From positions 212,522 through 276,521 of the forward strand of contig NZ_JAAIKE010000005.1 in the NCBI RefSeq assembly GCF_010915705.1: a stretch of 64,000 bases of DNA, written 5' to 3'. Below are positions 9,050 through 18,346 of this stretch, one piece after another. Numbering within the stretch: position 1 is the first letter of the stretch; each line of letters starts with the position of its first letter. The notes under the pieces were generated by a model. That model was not told the DNA's origin. It made no database searches and saw only the letters and a list, made by a program, of their open reading frames with translations. The stretch comes from Pseudotabrizicola algicola. Lineage in GTDB: Bacteria; Pseudomonadota; Alphaproteobacteria; Rhodobacterales; Rhodobacteraceae. The position numbers and the translations under genes were made by a program.

Positions 9050-11224
9050 ATGACACAGTCTGATTTCCTCAAGGCCTCGTTTCCCGCCCCCGTCGCCGTT
9101 TCCGAGGCCGAGATTTCGGGACCGGGGCGGTTTTTCAACCGCGAGATGAGCTGGCTGGCCTTCAACTGGCGGGTTCTGGACGAGGCCGCGAACCTGCAGG
9201 TGCCGCTTCTGGAGCGGCTGCGGTTCCTGTCGATTTCGGCGACCAATCTGGACGAGTTCTTTACGGTGCGCGTGGCGGGGCTGCGCGCTCTGGTGCGGAC
9301 GGGCAATGCGGTCTTGTCCGAGGACGGGCGCACCCCCGCCGAGCAACTGGTGCTGATCCATGCCGATGCGCGCAAGCTGATGCAGCGCCAGCAACTGGTG
9401 CTGAACGGGCTGAAGCGCGAGATGGAGGCCGAGGGGATCTGCATCGTCACCCGGTCGAAGCTGACGGCGGCGGATTTGCGGCATCTGGAGGCGCATTTCC
9501 TGCACAAGGTGTTTCCGGTGCTCTCGCCGCTCGCGATCGATCCGGCGCATCCGTTTCCCTTCATTCCGAACACGGGCTTCTCGCTGGCGCTGGAGCTGGA
9601 GCGGCTGACCGACCGGCGCACGCTCAAGGCGCTGTTGCCGATCCCGCAGCAGATCGCGCGCTTTGTGCCCTTGCCCGCCAAGGCGGGGGTGCAGCGGTTC
9701 CTGCCGCTGGAGGAACTGCTGCTGCTGCATCTGAACATGCTGTTTCCCGGCTATACCGACCGCGGGCATTGCGCGTTCCGCGTGCTGCGCGACAGCGATC
9801 TGGAGGTCGAGGACGAGGCCGAGGATCTGGTGCGCGAGTTCGAGACCGCGCTGAAGCGGCGGCGGCGGGGCGAGGTGATCCGGCTGAAAATGACGGCGGG
9901 GGCACCGGCGGATCTGCGCGCGCTGATCATGGACGAGCTGCATGTGACCGAGGCCGAGGTGGTCGAGGTCAAGGGCTTGCTGGGGGTGGCGGACCTGAAG
10001 GAGCTGGTGCTGTCGTCGCGGCCCGATCTGTTGTGGCCACCCTTCACGCCGCGCGTGCCCGAGCGGGTGCAGGACCACGAGGGCGATCTGTTTGCCGCGA
10101 TCAAGCAGAAGGACATCCTGCTGCACCACCCTTATGAGACCTTCGATCTGGTGATCCGCTTTCTGGAGCAGGCGGCACGCGACCCCAATGTGCTGGCGAT
10201 CAAGCAGACGCTGTATCGCACCAGTTGGGACAGTCCGGTGGTCAGCGCGCTGTGCGAGGCGGCGGAGGCGGGCAAATCGGTGACCGCGCTGGTGGAGCTG
10301 AAGGCGCGGTTCGACGAGGCGGCGAACATCCGGCAGAGCCGGCGGCTGGAGCGCGCGGGGGCGCATGTGGTCTACGGGTTCATCCACTACAAGACCCACG
10401 CCAAGATCAGCACGGTGGTGCGGCGCGAGGGGGATGCGCTGGTGACCTATACCCATTACGGCACCGGGAATTACCATCCGATCACGGCGCGGATCTATAC
10501 CGACCTGTCGTTCTTCACCTGCGATGCCGCGCTGGGGCGGGATGCGACCAAGGTGTTCAACTACCTGTCGGGTTATGTGCAGCCCGAGGGGCTGGAGAAC
10601 ATCGCGATCTCCCCCATCACGCTGAAGCCGAGGCTGCTGGAGCTGATTGCCGCCGAGGCCGACCATGCACGGGCGGGGCGGCCTGCGGAGATCTGGGCCA
10701 AGATGAACAGCCTGATCGACCCCGAGGTGATCGACGCGCTATATGATGCCTCGCGCGCGGGGGTGAAGATCAGCCTTGTGATCCGGGGCATCTGCGGCTT
10801 GCGGCCCGGCATCAGGGGGCTGAGCGAGAACATCCGTGTGAAATCCATCGTGGGGCGGTTTCTGGAGCATAGCCGGATCGTCTGCTTTGGCTCTGGCCAC
10901 GGGTTGCCGAGCAAGCAGGCGCGGGTGTTCTTTTCCAGTGCGGACTGGATGGGGCGCAACCTGACGCGGCGGGTGGAAACGCTGGTCGAGGTGCATAATG
11001 ACACGGTGAAGGCGCAGATCCTGAGCCAGATCATGGCGGCCAATCTGGCCGATGAGGCGCAAAGCTGGGTGCTGCGGGCCGATGGCACCTCGGTGCGGGA
11101 ATTGCAGCCGCGCGACGGGAAACTTTTCTCTTGTCACACGTTCTTTATGGAGAACCCGTCATTGTCGGGCCGTGGCACCGCGGGGGCCAAGGATGTGCCG
11201 AAACTGGCCACGCTGCGCGACTGA
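9050..11224 (+). CDS. ppk1: polyphosphate kinase 1
   Basis: 724 residues, the usual PPK1 length. It reversibly polymerises the gamma-phosphate of ATP into polyphosphate. The N-terminal domain starts [19 protein letters not shown], a head domain follows, and there are two PLD-like C-terminal domains. The autophosphorylated His lies in the [12 protein letters not shown] block, followed by [49 protein letters not shown] is also typical. It precedes ppx by 120 bp, so synthesis and degradation genes are paired. An inverted repeat (9005-9014 with 9050-9059) brackets the ribosome site and start codon. Confidence 0.97.
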   Translation: MTQSDFLKASFPAPVAVSEAEISGPGRFFNREMSWLAFNWRVLDEAANLQVPLLERLRFLSISATNLDEFFTVRVAGLRALVRTGNAVLSEDGRTPAEQLVLIHADARKLMQRQQLVLNGLKREMEAEGICIVTRSKLTAADLRHLEAHFLHKVFPVLSPLAIDPAHPFPFIPNTGFSLALELERLTDRRTLKALLPIPQQIARFVPLPAKAGVQRFLPLEELLLLHLNMLFPGYTDRGHCAFRVLRDSDLEVEDEAEDLVREFETALKRRRRGEVIRLKMTAGAPADLRALIMDELHVTEAEVVEVKGLLGVADLKELVLSSRPDLLWPPFTPRVPERVQDHEGDLFAAIKQKDILLHHPYETFDLVIRFLEQAARDPNVLAIKQTLYRTSWDSPVVSALCEAAEAGKSVTALVELKARFDEAANIRQSRRLERAGAHVVYGFIHYKTHAKISTVVRREGDALVTYTHYGTGNYHPITARIYTDLSFFTCDAALGRDATKVFNYLSGYVQPEGLENIAISPITLKPRLLELIAAEADHARAGRPAEIWAKMNSLIDPEVIDALYDASRAGVKISLVIRGICGLRPGIRGLSENIRVKSIVGRFLEHSRIVCFGSGHGLPSKQARVFFSSADWMGRNLTRRVETLVEVHNDTVKAQILSQIMAANLADEAQSWVLRADGTSVRELQPRDGKLFSCHTFFMENPSLSGRGTAGAKDVPKLATLRD

Positions 11225-11344
11225 CGCGGGCGGCCAAGCCGGTGCGCGGATGGCCGGAGCGGCCCGGCACAAGGCAAGCCGACGGTTCTTGACGCCGCCA
11301 CGGACCCTGCGCAAAGGTCCGGTTCAGACGAGACTGGGGATCAG

Positions 11345-12916
11345 ATGAAACGCGATCAAGACGATACCGCCGCCGCCGAGGATGACGATTTCGGCCCCTT
11401 TGGCCGCGCCCTGTTCGAAGACCCGTCAACCCGCGCGCTTGGCCGTGTGGGTGTGGTCGACGTGGGCTCGAACTCGGTCCGGATGGTGGTGTTTGACGGG
11501 GCGGCCCGCAGCCCTGCCTATTTCTACAACGAGAAGATCCTCTGCGGTCTGGGCAAGGGCCTTGGCGACACCGGGCTATTGAACCCCGAGGGCAAGGACC
11601 GTGCGCTGGCGGCGCTGAAACGCTTTTCCCTGCTGGCCGAGGGCATGGGCGCGGCCCCTCTGACGGTGGTGGCGACCGCCGCGACGCGCGAGGCCAAGGA
11701 TGGGCCGGCCTTCACCGCGCAGGTGCTGGAAGAAACCGGATTGCGCCTGCATGTGATTGATGGCGACGAGGAAGCCCGCCTGTCGGCGCAAGGCGTGCTG
11801 CTGGGCTGGCCCGATGCCAAGGGCATTGTCTGCGACATCGGCGGCAACTCGATGGAGTTCGCGCGGATCGGCGATGGCAAGGTGGGCAAGCGCCTGTCGG
11901 TGCAGCTTGGCCCTTTTCGGCTGCAACAGGTGCAGGGCGGCGAGGAGAAGCGACGCGCGCTGATCCACCGCGTGCTGACCACCGCGCAGCAGAAGATGAA
12001 AACCGAAGGCGAGCGGTTCTATCTGGTGGGCGGGTCGTGGCGGGTGATCGCGCGGCTGGATATGGAGCGGCGCAACTACCCGCTGACCGTGCTACATGAA
12101 TACCGCATGCCCGCGAAATCGGCGCTGGATACGCTGGACTGGCTGCAGGGGGCGGACCTGAACATGCTGCGGGGCCGCACCGGCACCAGCGTGGAGCGGA
12201 TGGAACTGGTGCCGCTGGCCTGCGAGGTGCTGCGCGAGGTGATAAGGGTGTTCAAGCCGTCCGAGCTTGACATCTCGTCCTACGGCATCCGCGAGGGGCT
12301 GCTGTATGAACAGATGCCGCAGCAGTTGCGGGCGCGCGATCCGCTGATCGAAGCGGCGCGGGCGGCGGAGCAGACCAGCGCGCGGCTTCCCGGCTCGGGC
12401 AAGGCGCTGTATAATTTCCTGATGCCCCTGTTCAAGGACCGCAGCAAGGAGCGCCTGCGCCTGATCAAGGCCGCCTGCCTTTTGCATGACACCACATGGC
12501 GTGCGCACCCCGATTATCGGGCCGATGTGTGTTTCGACAATGCCACACGCGCCAACCTTGGCGGGCTGGACCATCCGGGGCGGGTGTTTCTGGGGCTGGC
12601 CTTGCTGCACCGCTACAAGAACAACCGCTCGGGCACGCGGCTGGAGCCGCTGTTCCGCCTGCTGTCCGAGGACGAGATGCAGGAGGCCGAGGTCTTGGGC
12701 AAGGCGATGCGGTTTGGCGCGATGTTCGCGGCAGGTGATCCGGCGTCGGCGGGCGCGTTGACGTGGAAGCCGAAAAAGCGGTTGCTTGACCTGCAACTGA
12801 CGCCGCTGGGGGCGGGCTTGTTCGGTGAGGTCGCACGGGCACGGTTTTCGTCGCTGACGCAGGCGCTGCGGGCCAAGGGGCGGGTGTTGCAGCCCGGCGA
12901 TGATGCTGAGGCTTGA
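11345..12916 (+). CDS. ppx: exopolyphosphatase, Ppx/GppA family
   Basis: 523 residues. Ribonuclease-H-like ASKHA fold with VVDVGSNSVRMVVFDG as the first phosphate-binding loop and IVCDIGGNSMEFARI as the second; the C-terminal HD-like helical region includes LIKAACLLHDTTWRAHPDYR. It removes terminal phosphates from polyphosphate and possibly pppGpp. It is downstream of ppk1 in the same direction, and its last 17 bases overlap the following VOC gene. The length with the C-terminal domain fits Ppx rather than the short GppA-like versions. Confidence 0.95.
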   Translation: MKRDQDDTAAAEDDDFGPFGRALFEDPSTRALGRVGVVDVGSNSVRMVVFDGAARSPAYFYNEKILCGLGKGLGDTGLLNPEGKDRALAALKRFSLLAEGMGAAPLTVVATAATREAKDGPAFTAQVLEETGLRLHVIDGDEEARLSAQGVLLGWPDAKGIVCDIGGNSMEFARIGDGKVGKRLSVQLGPFRLQQVQGGEEKRRALIHRVLTTAQQKMKTEGERFYLVGGSWRVIARLDMERRNYPLTVLHEYRMPAKSALDTLDWLQGADLNMLRGRTGTSVERMELVPLACEVLREVIRVFKPSELDISSYGIREGLLYEQMPQQLRARDPLIEAARAAEQTSARLPGSGKALYNFLMPLFKDRSKERLRLIKAACLLHDTTWRAHPDYRADVCFDNATRANLGGLDHPGRVFLGLALLHRYKNNRSGTRLEPLFRLLSEDEMQEAEVLGKAMRFGAMFAAGDPASAGALTWKPKKRLLDLQLTPLGAGLFGEVARARFSSLTQALRAKGRVLQPGDDAEA

Positions 12917-13508
12917 CCATCTGGCGGTGAGTTGCGCCGATCTGGCGGAAGGCGCGGCGGCGGTCGAGGCAGCACTCGGGGTGCCTCTGGTCGCGGGGGG
13001 CAAGCATCCGCATATGGGAACCCACAACCGCCTGCTGGGGCTGGGCGAGGCCTATCTGGAGGTGATCGCGGTTGATCCGTCGGCGCCTGCGCCCGCATGG
13101 CCGCGCTGGTTTGCGCTGGACGAGTTTGCGGGGCCGCCGCGGCTGACGAACTGGGTCGCGGCCTGTGATGATCTGGAGGCGGCGGTGGCGACGGCTCCGG
13201 CCGGGGTGGGCGTGCCTGTCGATCTGGCACGCGGCGATCTGCGCTGGCGGATGGCAATACCCGAGGACGGGCGTTTGCCGTTCGGGGGCTGCTTTCCGGC
13301 GTTGATCGAATGGCGGGGGCCGCACCCTGCCCCGCGTTTGCCCGATGTGGGCGCGCGACTGGCGCGGCTGGTGGTGACGCATCCCGAGGCGGCGGCGCTG
13401 CGGGCGGCCTTGGCCGGGTGCGCCGATGCGCGGCTGGTGATCGAGGCGGGGCCGAAGGGGATGGCTGCCGAGATCGACACGCCGCAGGGGCGGCGGGTGC
13501 TGGCATGA
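12900..13508 (+). CDS. VOC-family (glyoxalase-like) protein
   Basis: 202 residues. The start MMLRLDHLAVSCADLAEGAAAVEAALGVPL is the first beta-alpha-beta unit of a vicinal-oxygen-chelate fold, and HMGTHNRLLGLGEAYLEVIAVD follows as in the Glyoxalase_3-type family. Metal-dependent lyase or isomerase chemistry is possible, but the substrate is unknown. It overlaps ppx upstream by 17 bp and the GNAT gene downstream by 4 bp (ATGA), so it sits in a translationally coupled run. Confidence 0.8.
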   Translation: MMLRLDHLAVSCADLAEGAAAVEAALGVPLVAGGKHPHMGTHNRLLGLGEAYLEVIAVDPSAPAPAWPRWFALDEFAGPPRLTNWVAACDDLEAAVATAPAGVGVPVDLARGDLRWRMAIPEDGRLPFGGCFPALIEWRGPHPAPRLPDVGARLARLVVTHPEAAALRAALAGCADARLVIEAGPKGMAAEIDTPQGRRVLA

Positions 13509-13990
13509 TCCGCGCGGCAGGGGCGGCGGATGCCGCGGCGGTGGCCTTGATCTGGAACCATTACATCCGCGAGACGCCCGCAACCTTCAACGCGGCGGAA
13601 AAGACGGTGGAAGAGGTGGCGGCGACCATTGCCGCGCGGCAGGTGCAGCGCTGCTTTCTGGTGGCCGAGGTGGCGGGCGCGGTGCGGGGCTTTGCCACCT
13701 ATGACCAGTTTCGCGGCGGCGTGGGCTATGCGCACAGCATGGAGCATACGGTGCTGCTGGCCCCCGGTGCGGGTGGCGGCGGGCTGGGGCGGGCGCTGAT
13801 GGCGGCGGTCGAGGCGCATGCAACATTTGCTGGCGCACATGTGATGGTGGCGGGCGTCACGGCGGAAAACGCGGCGGGACAGGCGTTTCATGCCAGATTG
13901 GGCTATGTCGAGGTCGGGCGGATGCCGCAGGTGGGCCGGAAATTCGGCCGCTGGATGGATCTTGTGCTGATGCAGAAAATCCTGACCTGA
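13505..13990 (+). CDS. GNAT-family N-acetyltransferase (phosphinothricin-acetyltransferase-like)
   Basis: 161 residues from the ATG at 13505, which overlaps the previous stop as ATGA. N-terminal IRAAGAADAAAVALIWNHYIRETPATFN matches the PAT/YncA group. The acetyl-CoA loop is represented by VLLAPGAGGGGLGRALMAAVEAHA, where the usual Q/R-x-x-G-x-G/A is modified to GAGGGGLG. C-terminal NAAGQAFHARLGYVEVGRMPQVGRKFGRWMDLVLMQ is typical of the family. It acetylates a small amine or amino-acid analogue; the substrate is not predictable. Confidence 0.88.
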   Translation: MIRAAGAADAAAVALIWNHYIRETPATFNAAEKTVEEVAATIAARQVQRCFLVAEVAGAVRGFATYDQFRGGVGYAHSMEHTVLLAPGAGGGGLGRALMAAVEAHATFAGAHVMVAGVTAENAAGQAFHARLGYVEVGRMPQVGRKFGRWMDLVLMQKILT

Positions 13991-14021
13991 CAAGTGTTGC
14001 GGGGCGCGCTATCCTGACCCC

Positions 14022-14738
14022 ATGTCGATCTGGACCCGCATCGCTGACGCGCTTTCGGCCCTCGCGCAAGGCGAAGGGTTGTCGGCTGTGTTCGACCGTT
14101 TGCGCGGGGTGGAGTCGACGCCGGAGAAATCGGTGGGCTTTACCATCGCGGTGATCGCGCTGGGGGCCAAGATGGCCAAGGCCGATGGCGAGGTGTCGCG
14201 GCACGAGGTGGCGACCTTCCGGCAGATCTTTGCGATTCCCGACGAGGAAGCGGCCAATGCGGCGCGGGTGTTCAATCTGGCGCGGCAGGATGTGGCGGGG
14301 TTCGATGCCTATGCGCGCAAGGTGGCGGCGATGTTCCGCAGCGAGGGGCAGGCGCTGTGCGCCGATGATCGCAACGTGCTGATCGACCTGCTGGAGGGGT
14401 TGTTCCATATCGCGATGGCGGACGGGGATTTTCACCCCGCCGAGGATGCGTTCCTGCGCGAGGTGGCGCGGATCTTCGGGCTGGATGACCGCTGTTACGC
14501 GACGATGCGCGCGCGCTTTGTCGAAGGCGCGCCGCGTGACCCCTATGACGTGCTGGGCGTGACGCCCGATGCCCCGATGGAAGCGGTGCGCGCGGCGTGG
14601 CGGCAGGCGGTCAAGGACAGCCACCCCGATGCGATGATCGCGCGCGGCGTTCCGGCCGAGGCGGTGAAGCTGGCCGAGCGGCGGCTGATCGCGATCAATG
14701 CGGCGTGGGAGGATATCTCGGCGCGGCGGGCCGCGTGA
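14022..14738 (+). CDS. TerB/DnaJ-domain co-chaperone, DjlA-like
   Basis: 238 residues. The middle part is a TerB-like helical domain (FTIAVIALGAKMAKADGEVSRHEV and a repeat unit LFHIAMADGDFHPAEDAFL), and the C-terminus is a J domain (DPYDVLGVTPDAPMEAVRAAWRQ) with an intact HPD in KDSHPDAM. It resembles DjlA but lacks the N-terminal membrane anchor, as is usual in Rhodobacterales. It should stimulate the DnaK ATPase. Its stop overlaps the next ATG by one base (TGATG). Confidence 0.87.
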   Translation: MSIWTRIADALSALAQGEGLSAVFDRLRGVESTPEKSVGFTIAVIALGAKMAKADGEVSRHEVATFRQIFAIPDEEAANAARVFNLARQDVAGFDAYARKVAAMFRSEGQALCADDRNVLIDLLEGLFHIAMADGDFHPAEDAFLREVARIFGLDDRCYATMRARFVEGAPRDPYDVLGVTPDAPMEAVRAAWRQAVKDSHPDAMIARGVPAEAVKLAERRLIAINAAWEDISARRAA

Positions 14739-15817
14739 TGGCCGCAACCGAGCGGCTGCGGATTGCCACCTACAATGTGGAATGGTTCAACGCGCTGTTC
14801 GATGACGACGGGCGGCTTCTGGCAGACGGAGCGCCCTCGGCCCGCCACCGGATCAGCCGTGCCGAGCAGGCGGGGGCCTTGGGGATCGTGTTCACCGCGA
14901 TGGATGCCGATGCGGTGATGGTGATCGAAGCGCCCGACACCGGATCGCGGCGCAGTTCGGTCCGCGCGCTGGAGACATTCGCGCGCGCCTTCGGGCTGCG
15001 CACCAGCAGTGCGGTCACGGGGTTCATGTCGGAGACCGAGCAGGAGATCACCCTGCTGTATGATCCCGCGCGGCTGACGCCCCGGCATGACCCTGTGGGC
15101 GATCCGGCGGGCAAGAAGGGCAGCCGCGATGCGCCCCGCTTTGACGGCACCTTCCGCTATGATCTTGACGCGGACAGCGCGCCCGACCTGATCCGGTTTT
15201 CCAAGCCGCCGCTGGAGTTGGAAGTGACGACCGCGCTGGGCCGCAGGCTGCGGCTGATCGGGGTCCACGCCAAGTCGAAGGCCCCGCATGGCGCGCGCAA
15301 GCCCGACGAGATCACCCGGCTGTCGATCGAGAACCGCCGCAAGCAACTGGCCGAATGCATCTGGCTGCGCGCCCGTGTCGAGGGGCATCTGGCGCAGGGG
15401 GATGATCTGATCGTCATGGGCGATTTCAACGACGGGCCGGGCTTGGACGAATATGAAAAGCTGTTCGGCCATTCGGGGGTGGAAATCGTGCTGGGCGTCG
15501 ATGTGCCGCCCGAGGCGCGGCTGTATGACCCGCATGCCGCGATGGCGCAGGCGGGACGGATGAATCTGGCGCCGACGACGGCGCGGTTCTGGCTGAACCC
15601 GCAACAACGCTATTTCGAGGCGCTGCTGGATTTCATCATGGTGTCGCCGCGACTGGCCCAGACACATCCGAACTGGCGCATCTGGCATCCGTGGAACGAT
15701 CCGGCCTGTCTGAACACGCCCGAATTGCACGAGGCCCTGTTGCAGGCATCGGACCATTTTCCGGTGACGATTGACCTGACACTTGACGGGCCGGCCCCCG
15801 CCCCGCGAGACGGCTAA
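14738..15817 (+). CDS. endonuclease/exonuclease/phosphatase-family protein
   Basis: 359 residues starting at the ATG at 14738, coupled to the stop of the J-domain gene. The EEP-fold motifs are visible: LRIATYNVEWFN at the N-terminus (metal-site Asn), IEAPDTGSRR (the catalytic E region), RRLRLIGVHAKSKA, the LIVMGDFNDGPG motif with catalytic D and N, and a terminal ASDHFPVTIDL with the D-H pair. It is a DNase-I-like metal-dependent phosphoesterase; whether it acts on DNA, phospholipid or another ester cannot be told. It converges with the LysR gene, overlapping it by 4 bp. Confidence 0.88.
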   Translation: MAATERLRIATYNVEWFNALFDDDGRLLADGAPSARHRISRAEQAGALGIVFTAMDADAVMVIEAPDTGSRRSSVRALETFARAFGLRTSSAVTGFMSETEQEITLLYDPARLTPRHDPVGDPAGKKGSRDAPRFDGTFRYDLDADSAPDLIRFSKPPLELEVTTALGRRLRLIGVHAKSKAPHGARKPDEITRLSIENRRKQLAECIWLRARVEGHLAQGDDLIVMGDFNDGPGLDEYEKLFGHSGVEIVLGVDVPPEARLYDPHAAMAQAGRMNLAPTTARFWLNPQQRYFEALLDFIMVSPRLAQTHPNWRIWHPWNDPACLNTPELHEALLQASDHFPVTIDLTLDGPAPAPRDG

Positions 15818-16686
15818 CGGCGCAGAACCTCGGCCAGAAGCGCGTTGGGAAAGCGGCGCGCCTGTGTGATGGCGAAGAAGGTTTCGGTCAGACCGTCGAG
15901 CCGCGCCACCTCGACCAGCGTGCCTGCCTGCAGTTCGTCGCGCACGACGATGGGCGGGATGACGGCGAGCCCCGCATCGGCCCGTGCCAGAAGGCGGATC
16001 ATGGCCATGTCATCCACCTCGGCGGCGAGGATCGGGGTGATGCCAAGGCGGGAGGCCATGCCGTCGAAGGCGGCGCGCAGGCTGGTTTCGCGCGTCGGCA
16101 CGATCAGCGGTTCGGAAGCCAGAACATCCCGCAGGGGCCGTTCGGTCCGCCCCAGACGCGCGGGCGTGCCGATGAGGCCGATGGGCTGCTCGTCAAGCCG
16201 GTGGACCAGCCACGAGCTTGCCGCATCGCGCGCGGGGGCAAGGTTGGTGAGCACGACATCGAGCGCAAGGCTGCCGAGGCCGCGCAGCAGTTCATCCTGC
16301 GAGCCGGAGCGCAGCACCACCTCGACATCGGGGCGGCCGATGAGGGGGGCGAGGAACTGCATCTGGAAGTTGCGCGACAGGGTGGCAAGCGCCCCCACCC
16401 GCAGCGCCCGCCGCGAACGGCCCGTTTCGCGCAAGGTGGCGGTCAGGTCTTCGACGGTGCGGAAGATCGCCTCGGCATGGTCGAGTGCGATGCGCCCCGC
16501 TTCGGTCAGCACAAGGCCCCTGCCCCGGCGTTCGAACAGGTCTTGGCCCAGCGACGCCTCTAGCGCGCGCAACTGTGTGGACAGCGCCGATTGCGACAGG
16601 TTCAGCGCGCGGGCGGCCCCAGTGAGGGTGCCATCGCTGGCAATGGCGCGGAACAGCCGGAGATGATGGAGGTTGAGTTGCGCCAT
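15814..16686 (-). CDS. LysR-type regulator adjacent to dabBA
   Basis: 290 residues. The N-terminal winged HTH LNLHHLRLFRAIASDGTLTGAARALNLSQSALSTQLRALE is classic LysR, followed by a substrate-binding domain of about 200 residues (LRVGALATLSRNFQMQFL). It diverges from dabB with a 100-bp intergenic region carrying an ATTAT-N5-ATAAT box. LysR regulators beside dab genes or other CO2-uptake genes (CbbR/CcmR-like) respond to carbon status; regulation of dabBA by this protein is inferred from position and the operator. Confidence 0.9.
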   Translation of the reverse strand: MAQLNLHHLRLFRAIASDGTLTGAARALNLSQSALSTQLRALEASLGQDLFERRGRGLVLTEAGRIALDHAEAIFRTVEDLTATLRETGRSRRALRVGALATLSRNFQMQFLAPLIGRPDVEVVLRSGSQDELLRGLGSLALDVVLTNLAPARDAASSWLVHRLDEQPIGLIGTPARLGRTERPLRDVLASEPLIVPTRETSLRAAFDGMASRLGITPILAAEVDDMAMIRLLARADAGLAVIPPIVVRDELQAGTLVEVARLDGLTETFFAITQARRFPNALLAEVLRR

Positions 16687-16703
16687 TCGTTCTATTTCAT
16701 CAA

Positions 16704-16718
16704 ATTATTTCGCATAAT
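16704..16718. promoter_or_regulatory. LysR-type operator between lysR and dabB
   Basis: ATTAT-TTCGC-ATAAT is a perfect 5-bp inverted repeat of T-N11-A type in the 100-bp divergent region, 18 bp upstream of the lysR start and 69 bp before dabB. It is AT-rich against a GC-rich background. This is the expected position for autoregulation and for activation of dabBA. Confidence 0.6.
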
Positions 16719-16786
16719 ATATGTAATTTTCTGAAAGTCCGGCAAGCGATATGTGATGGCGCATGATGCCATGACCGGAGGTTGCC

Positions 16787-18331
16787 ATGACAAGCGTTTC
16801 GTTACTCGCCCTTGCCCCGTTGATTTTAGGCGCTGCGGCGCTGGTCTTTGTGGCGCGTCCCGGCCGCCGCCCCGGACGCTGGCCCGTGCTGGCCGAGGCG
16901 GCGAGCCTTGCCGCGCTCGGGCTTGGCCTTGCCGGTGCGGTGCAGCTTTGGGCAAGCGGGCCGCAGGTGTGGCAGGCGGGCGCTTTGGCGCTGGTGCGGC
17001 TGGATGCGGTGAGCGTGACGATGGCGCTGCTGGTCGGTTTTGTCGGCTGGGTGGTGGTGCGCTATGCGCGGCGCTATCTGGACGGAGAGGCACGCGAGGG
17101 GCGGTTCCACGGGCTGACGCTGATGGCGATTGCCGCCGTGCTGCTCTTGGTGCAGGCGGCGAGCCTGCCGGTGCTGATCGCCGGATTCGTGGCGGTGGGC
17201 GCGGTGCTGCGCCAGTTGCTTTTGTTCTACCCCGAGCGCGCCGAGGCGCAGCGGGCGGCGACCAAGTTCAGCCGGGTCTGGGGGGCGGGCGATGTGGCCC
17301 TGATCCTTGCGGCGGTGCTGTTGTGGCAGAGCTTCGGCACGCTGGACCTTGCGGCGCTGAACGCGCAGGCCGCCCTGCCGCCATTGGCGCAGGTGGCGGT
17401 GGGGCTTCTGGTGCTGGCGGCGGCGCTGAAAACCGCGACCTTTCCGCTGCACGGCTGGCTGACCGAGGTGATGGAGGCCCCGACGCCGGTGTCGGCGCTG
17501 CTGCATGCGGGCATCATCAATTCGGGCGGTGTGCTGCTGATCACGCTGGCCGGTCTGGTGCAGACGAGCGCCGGGGCAATGGCGGCGCTGGTGATGATCG
17601 GCGGGCTGACGGCGCTGTTCGGCGGTCTGGTGATGCTGACGCAAAGCGCGGTCAAGACGGCGCTGGCATGGTCCACCGTGGCGCAGATGGGGTTCATGCT
17701 GCTGCAGTGCGGGTTGGGGCTTTGGGCGCTGGCGCTGCTGCATATCGTGGCCCATTCGCTGTACAAGGCGCATGCCTTCCTGTCCTCGGGCGGGGCGGTG
17801 CGGGCGGTGAATGCGCTGCGCAAGCCCGGTCCGGTGGCCGTTCCGGGCCTTGGGGCGGTGGCGCGGGCGCTGGGGCTGGCGCTGGTGCTGTATGCGGCGG
17901 TGGCGGCGGGGTTCACGGTGCTGGTGGGCGAGAAGTCACCGCAGGCGCTGGCGCTGGGGGCGATGCTGATCTTCGGCGTGTCCTATCTGATTGCGCAGGG
18001 GCTTGCCGATAGCGCGCCGGGGGCGCTGACGCGGCGCACGATGGCGGCCTCTGTCGCGGCGGCGCTGGCCTATTTCGGGTTTCAGGTGCTGGCGCAGACG
18101 GTCTGGGGGCCGTCCTTGCCTGCGACCCCGGTCGCCGGGGCGCTGGAATGGGCGATGATCGTGCTGGCGGTGCTGTCCTTCGGGCTGGTCGCCTTTGCGC
18201 AGGCGCTGTTCCCGCTGTGGGCGCATCACCCCTCGACCGCCGGATTGCGGGTGCATCTGGCGAACGGACTTTACCTCAACGCGCTGCTGGACCGTCTGAC
18301 GGGCGGGTTCCGGACGGCGGCAAAATCCTGA
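16787..18331 (+). CDS. dabB: DabB: proton-conducting subunit of the DAB inorganic-carbon transporter
   Basis: 514 residues, about 14 hydrophobic helices, homologous to the NuoL/MrpA antiporter family. Hallmarks include FPLHGWLTEVMEAPTPVSALLHAGIINSGG and an AWSTVAQMGFMLLQCG block with the downstream HIVAHSLYKAHAFLSSG. No nuo or mrp genes surround it. It lies 15 bp upstream of a DUF2309 gene, the diagnostic DabB-DabA pairing. DabB is thought to conduct protons that energise one-way CO2 hydration by DabA, accumulating bicarbonate in the cytoplasm. The ATG is preceded by CCGGAGGTTGCC. Confidence 0.9.
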   Translation: MTSVSLLALAPLILGAAALVFVARPGRRPGRWPVLAEAASLAALGLGLAGAVQLWASGPQVWQAGALALVRLDAVSVTMALLVGFVGWVVVRYARRYLDGEAREGRFHGLTLMAIAAVLLLVQAASLPVLIAGFVAVGAVLRQLLLFYPERAEAQRAATKFSRVWGAGDVALILAAVLLWQSFGTLDLAALNAQAALPPLAQVAVGLLVLAAALKTATFPLHGWLTEVMEAPTPVSALLHAGIINSGGVLLITLAGLVQTSAGAMAALVMIGGLTALFGGLVMLTQSAVKTALAWSTVAQMGFMLLQCGLGLWALALLHIVAHSLYKAHAFLSSGGAVRAVNALRKPGPVAVPGLGAVARALGLALVLYAAVAAGFTVLVGEKSPQALALGAMLIFGVSYLIAQGLADSAPGALTRRTMAASVAAALAYFGFQVLAQTVWGPSLPATPVAGALEWAMIVLAVLSFGLVAFAQALFPLWAHHPSTAGLRVHLANGLYLNALLDRLTGGFRTAAKS

Positions 18332-18346
18332 TCGGGAGAGACGAGC

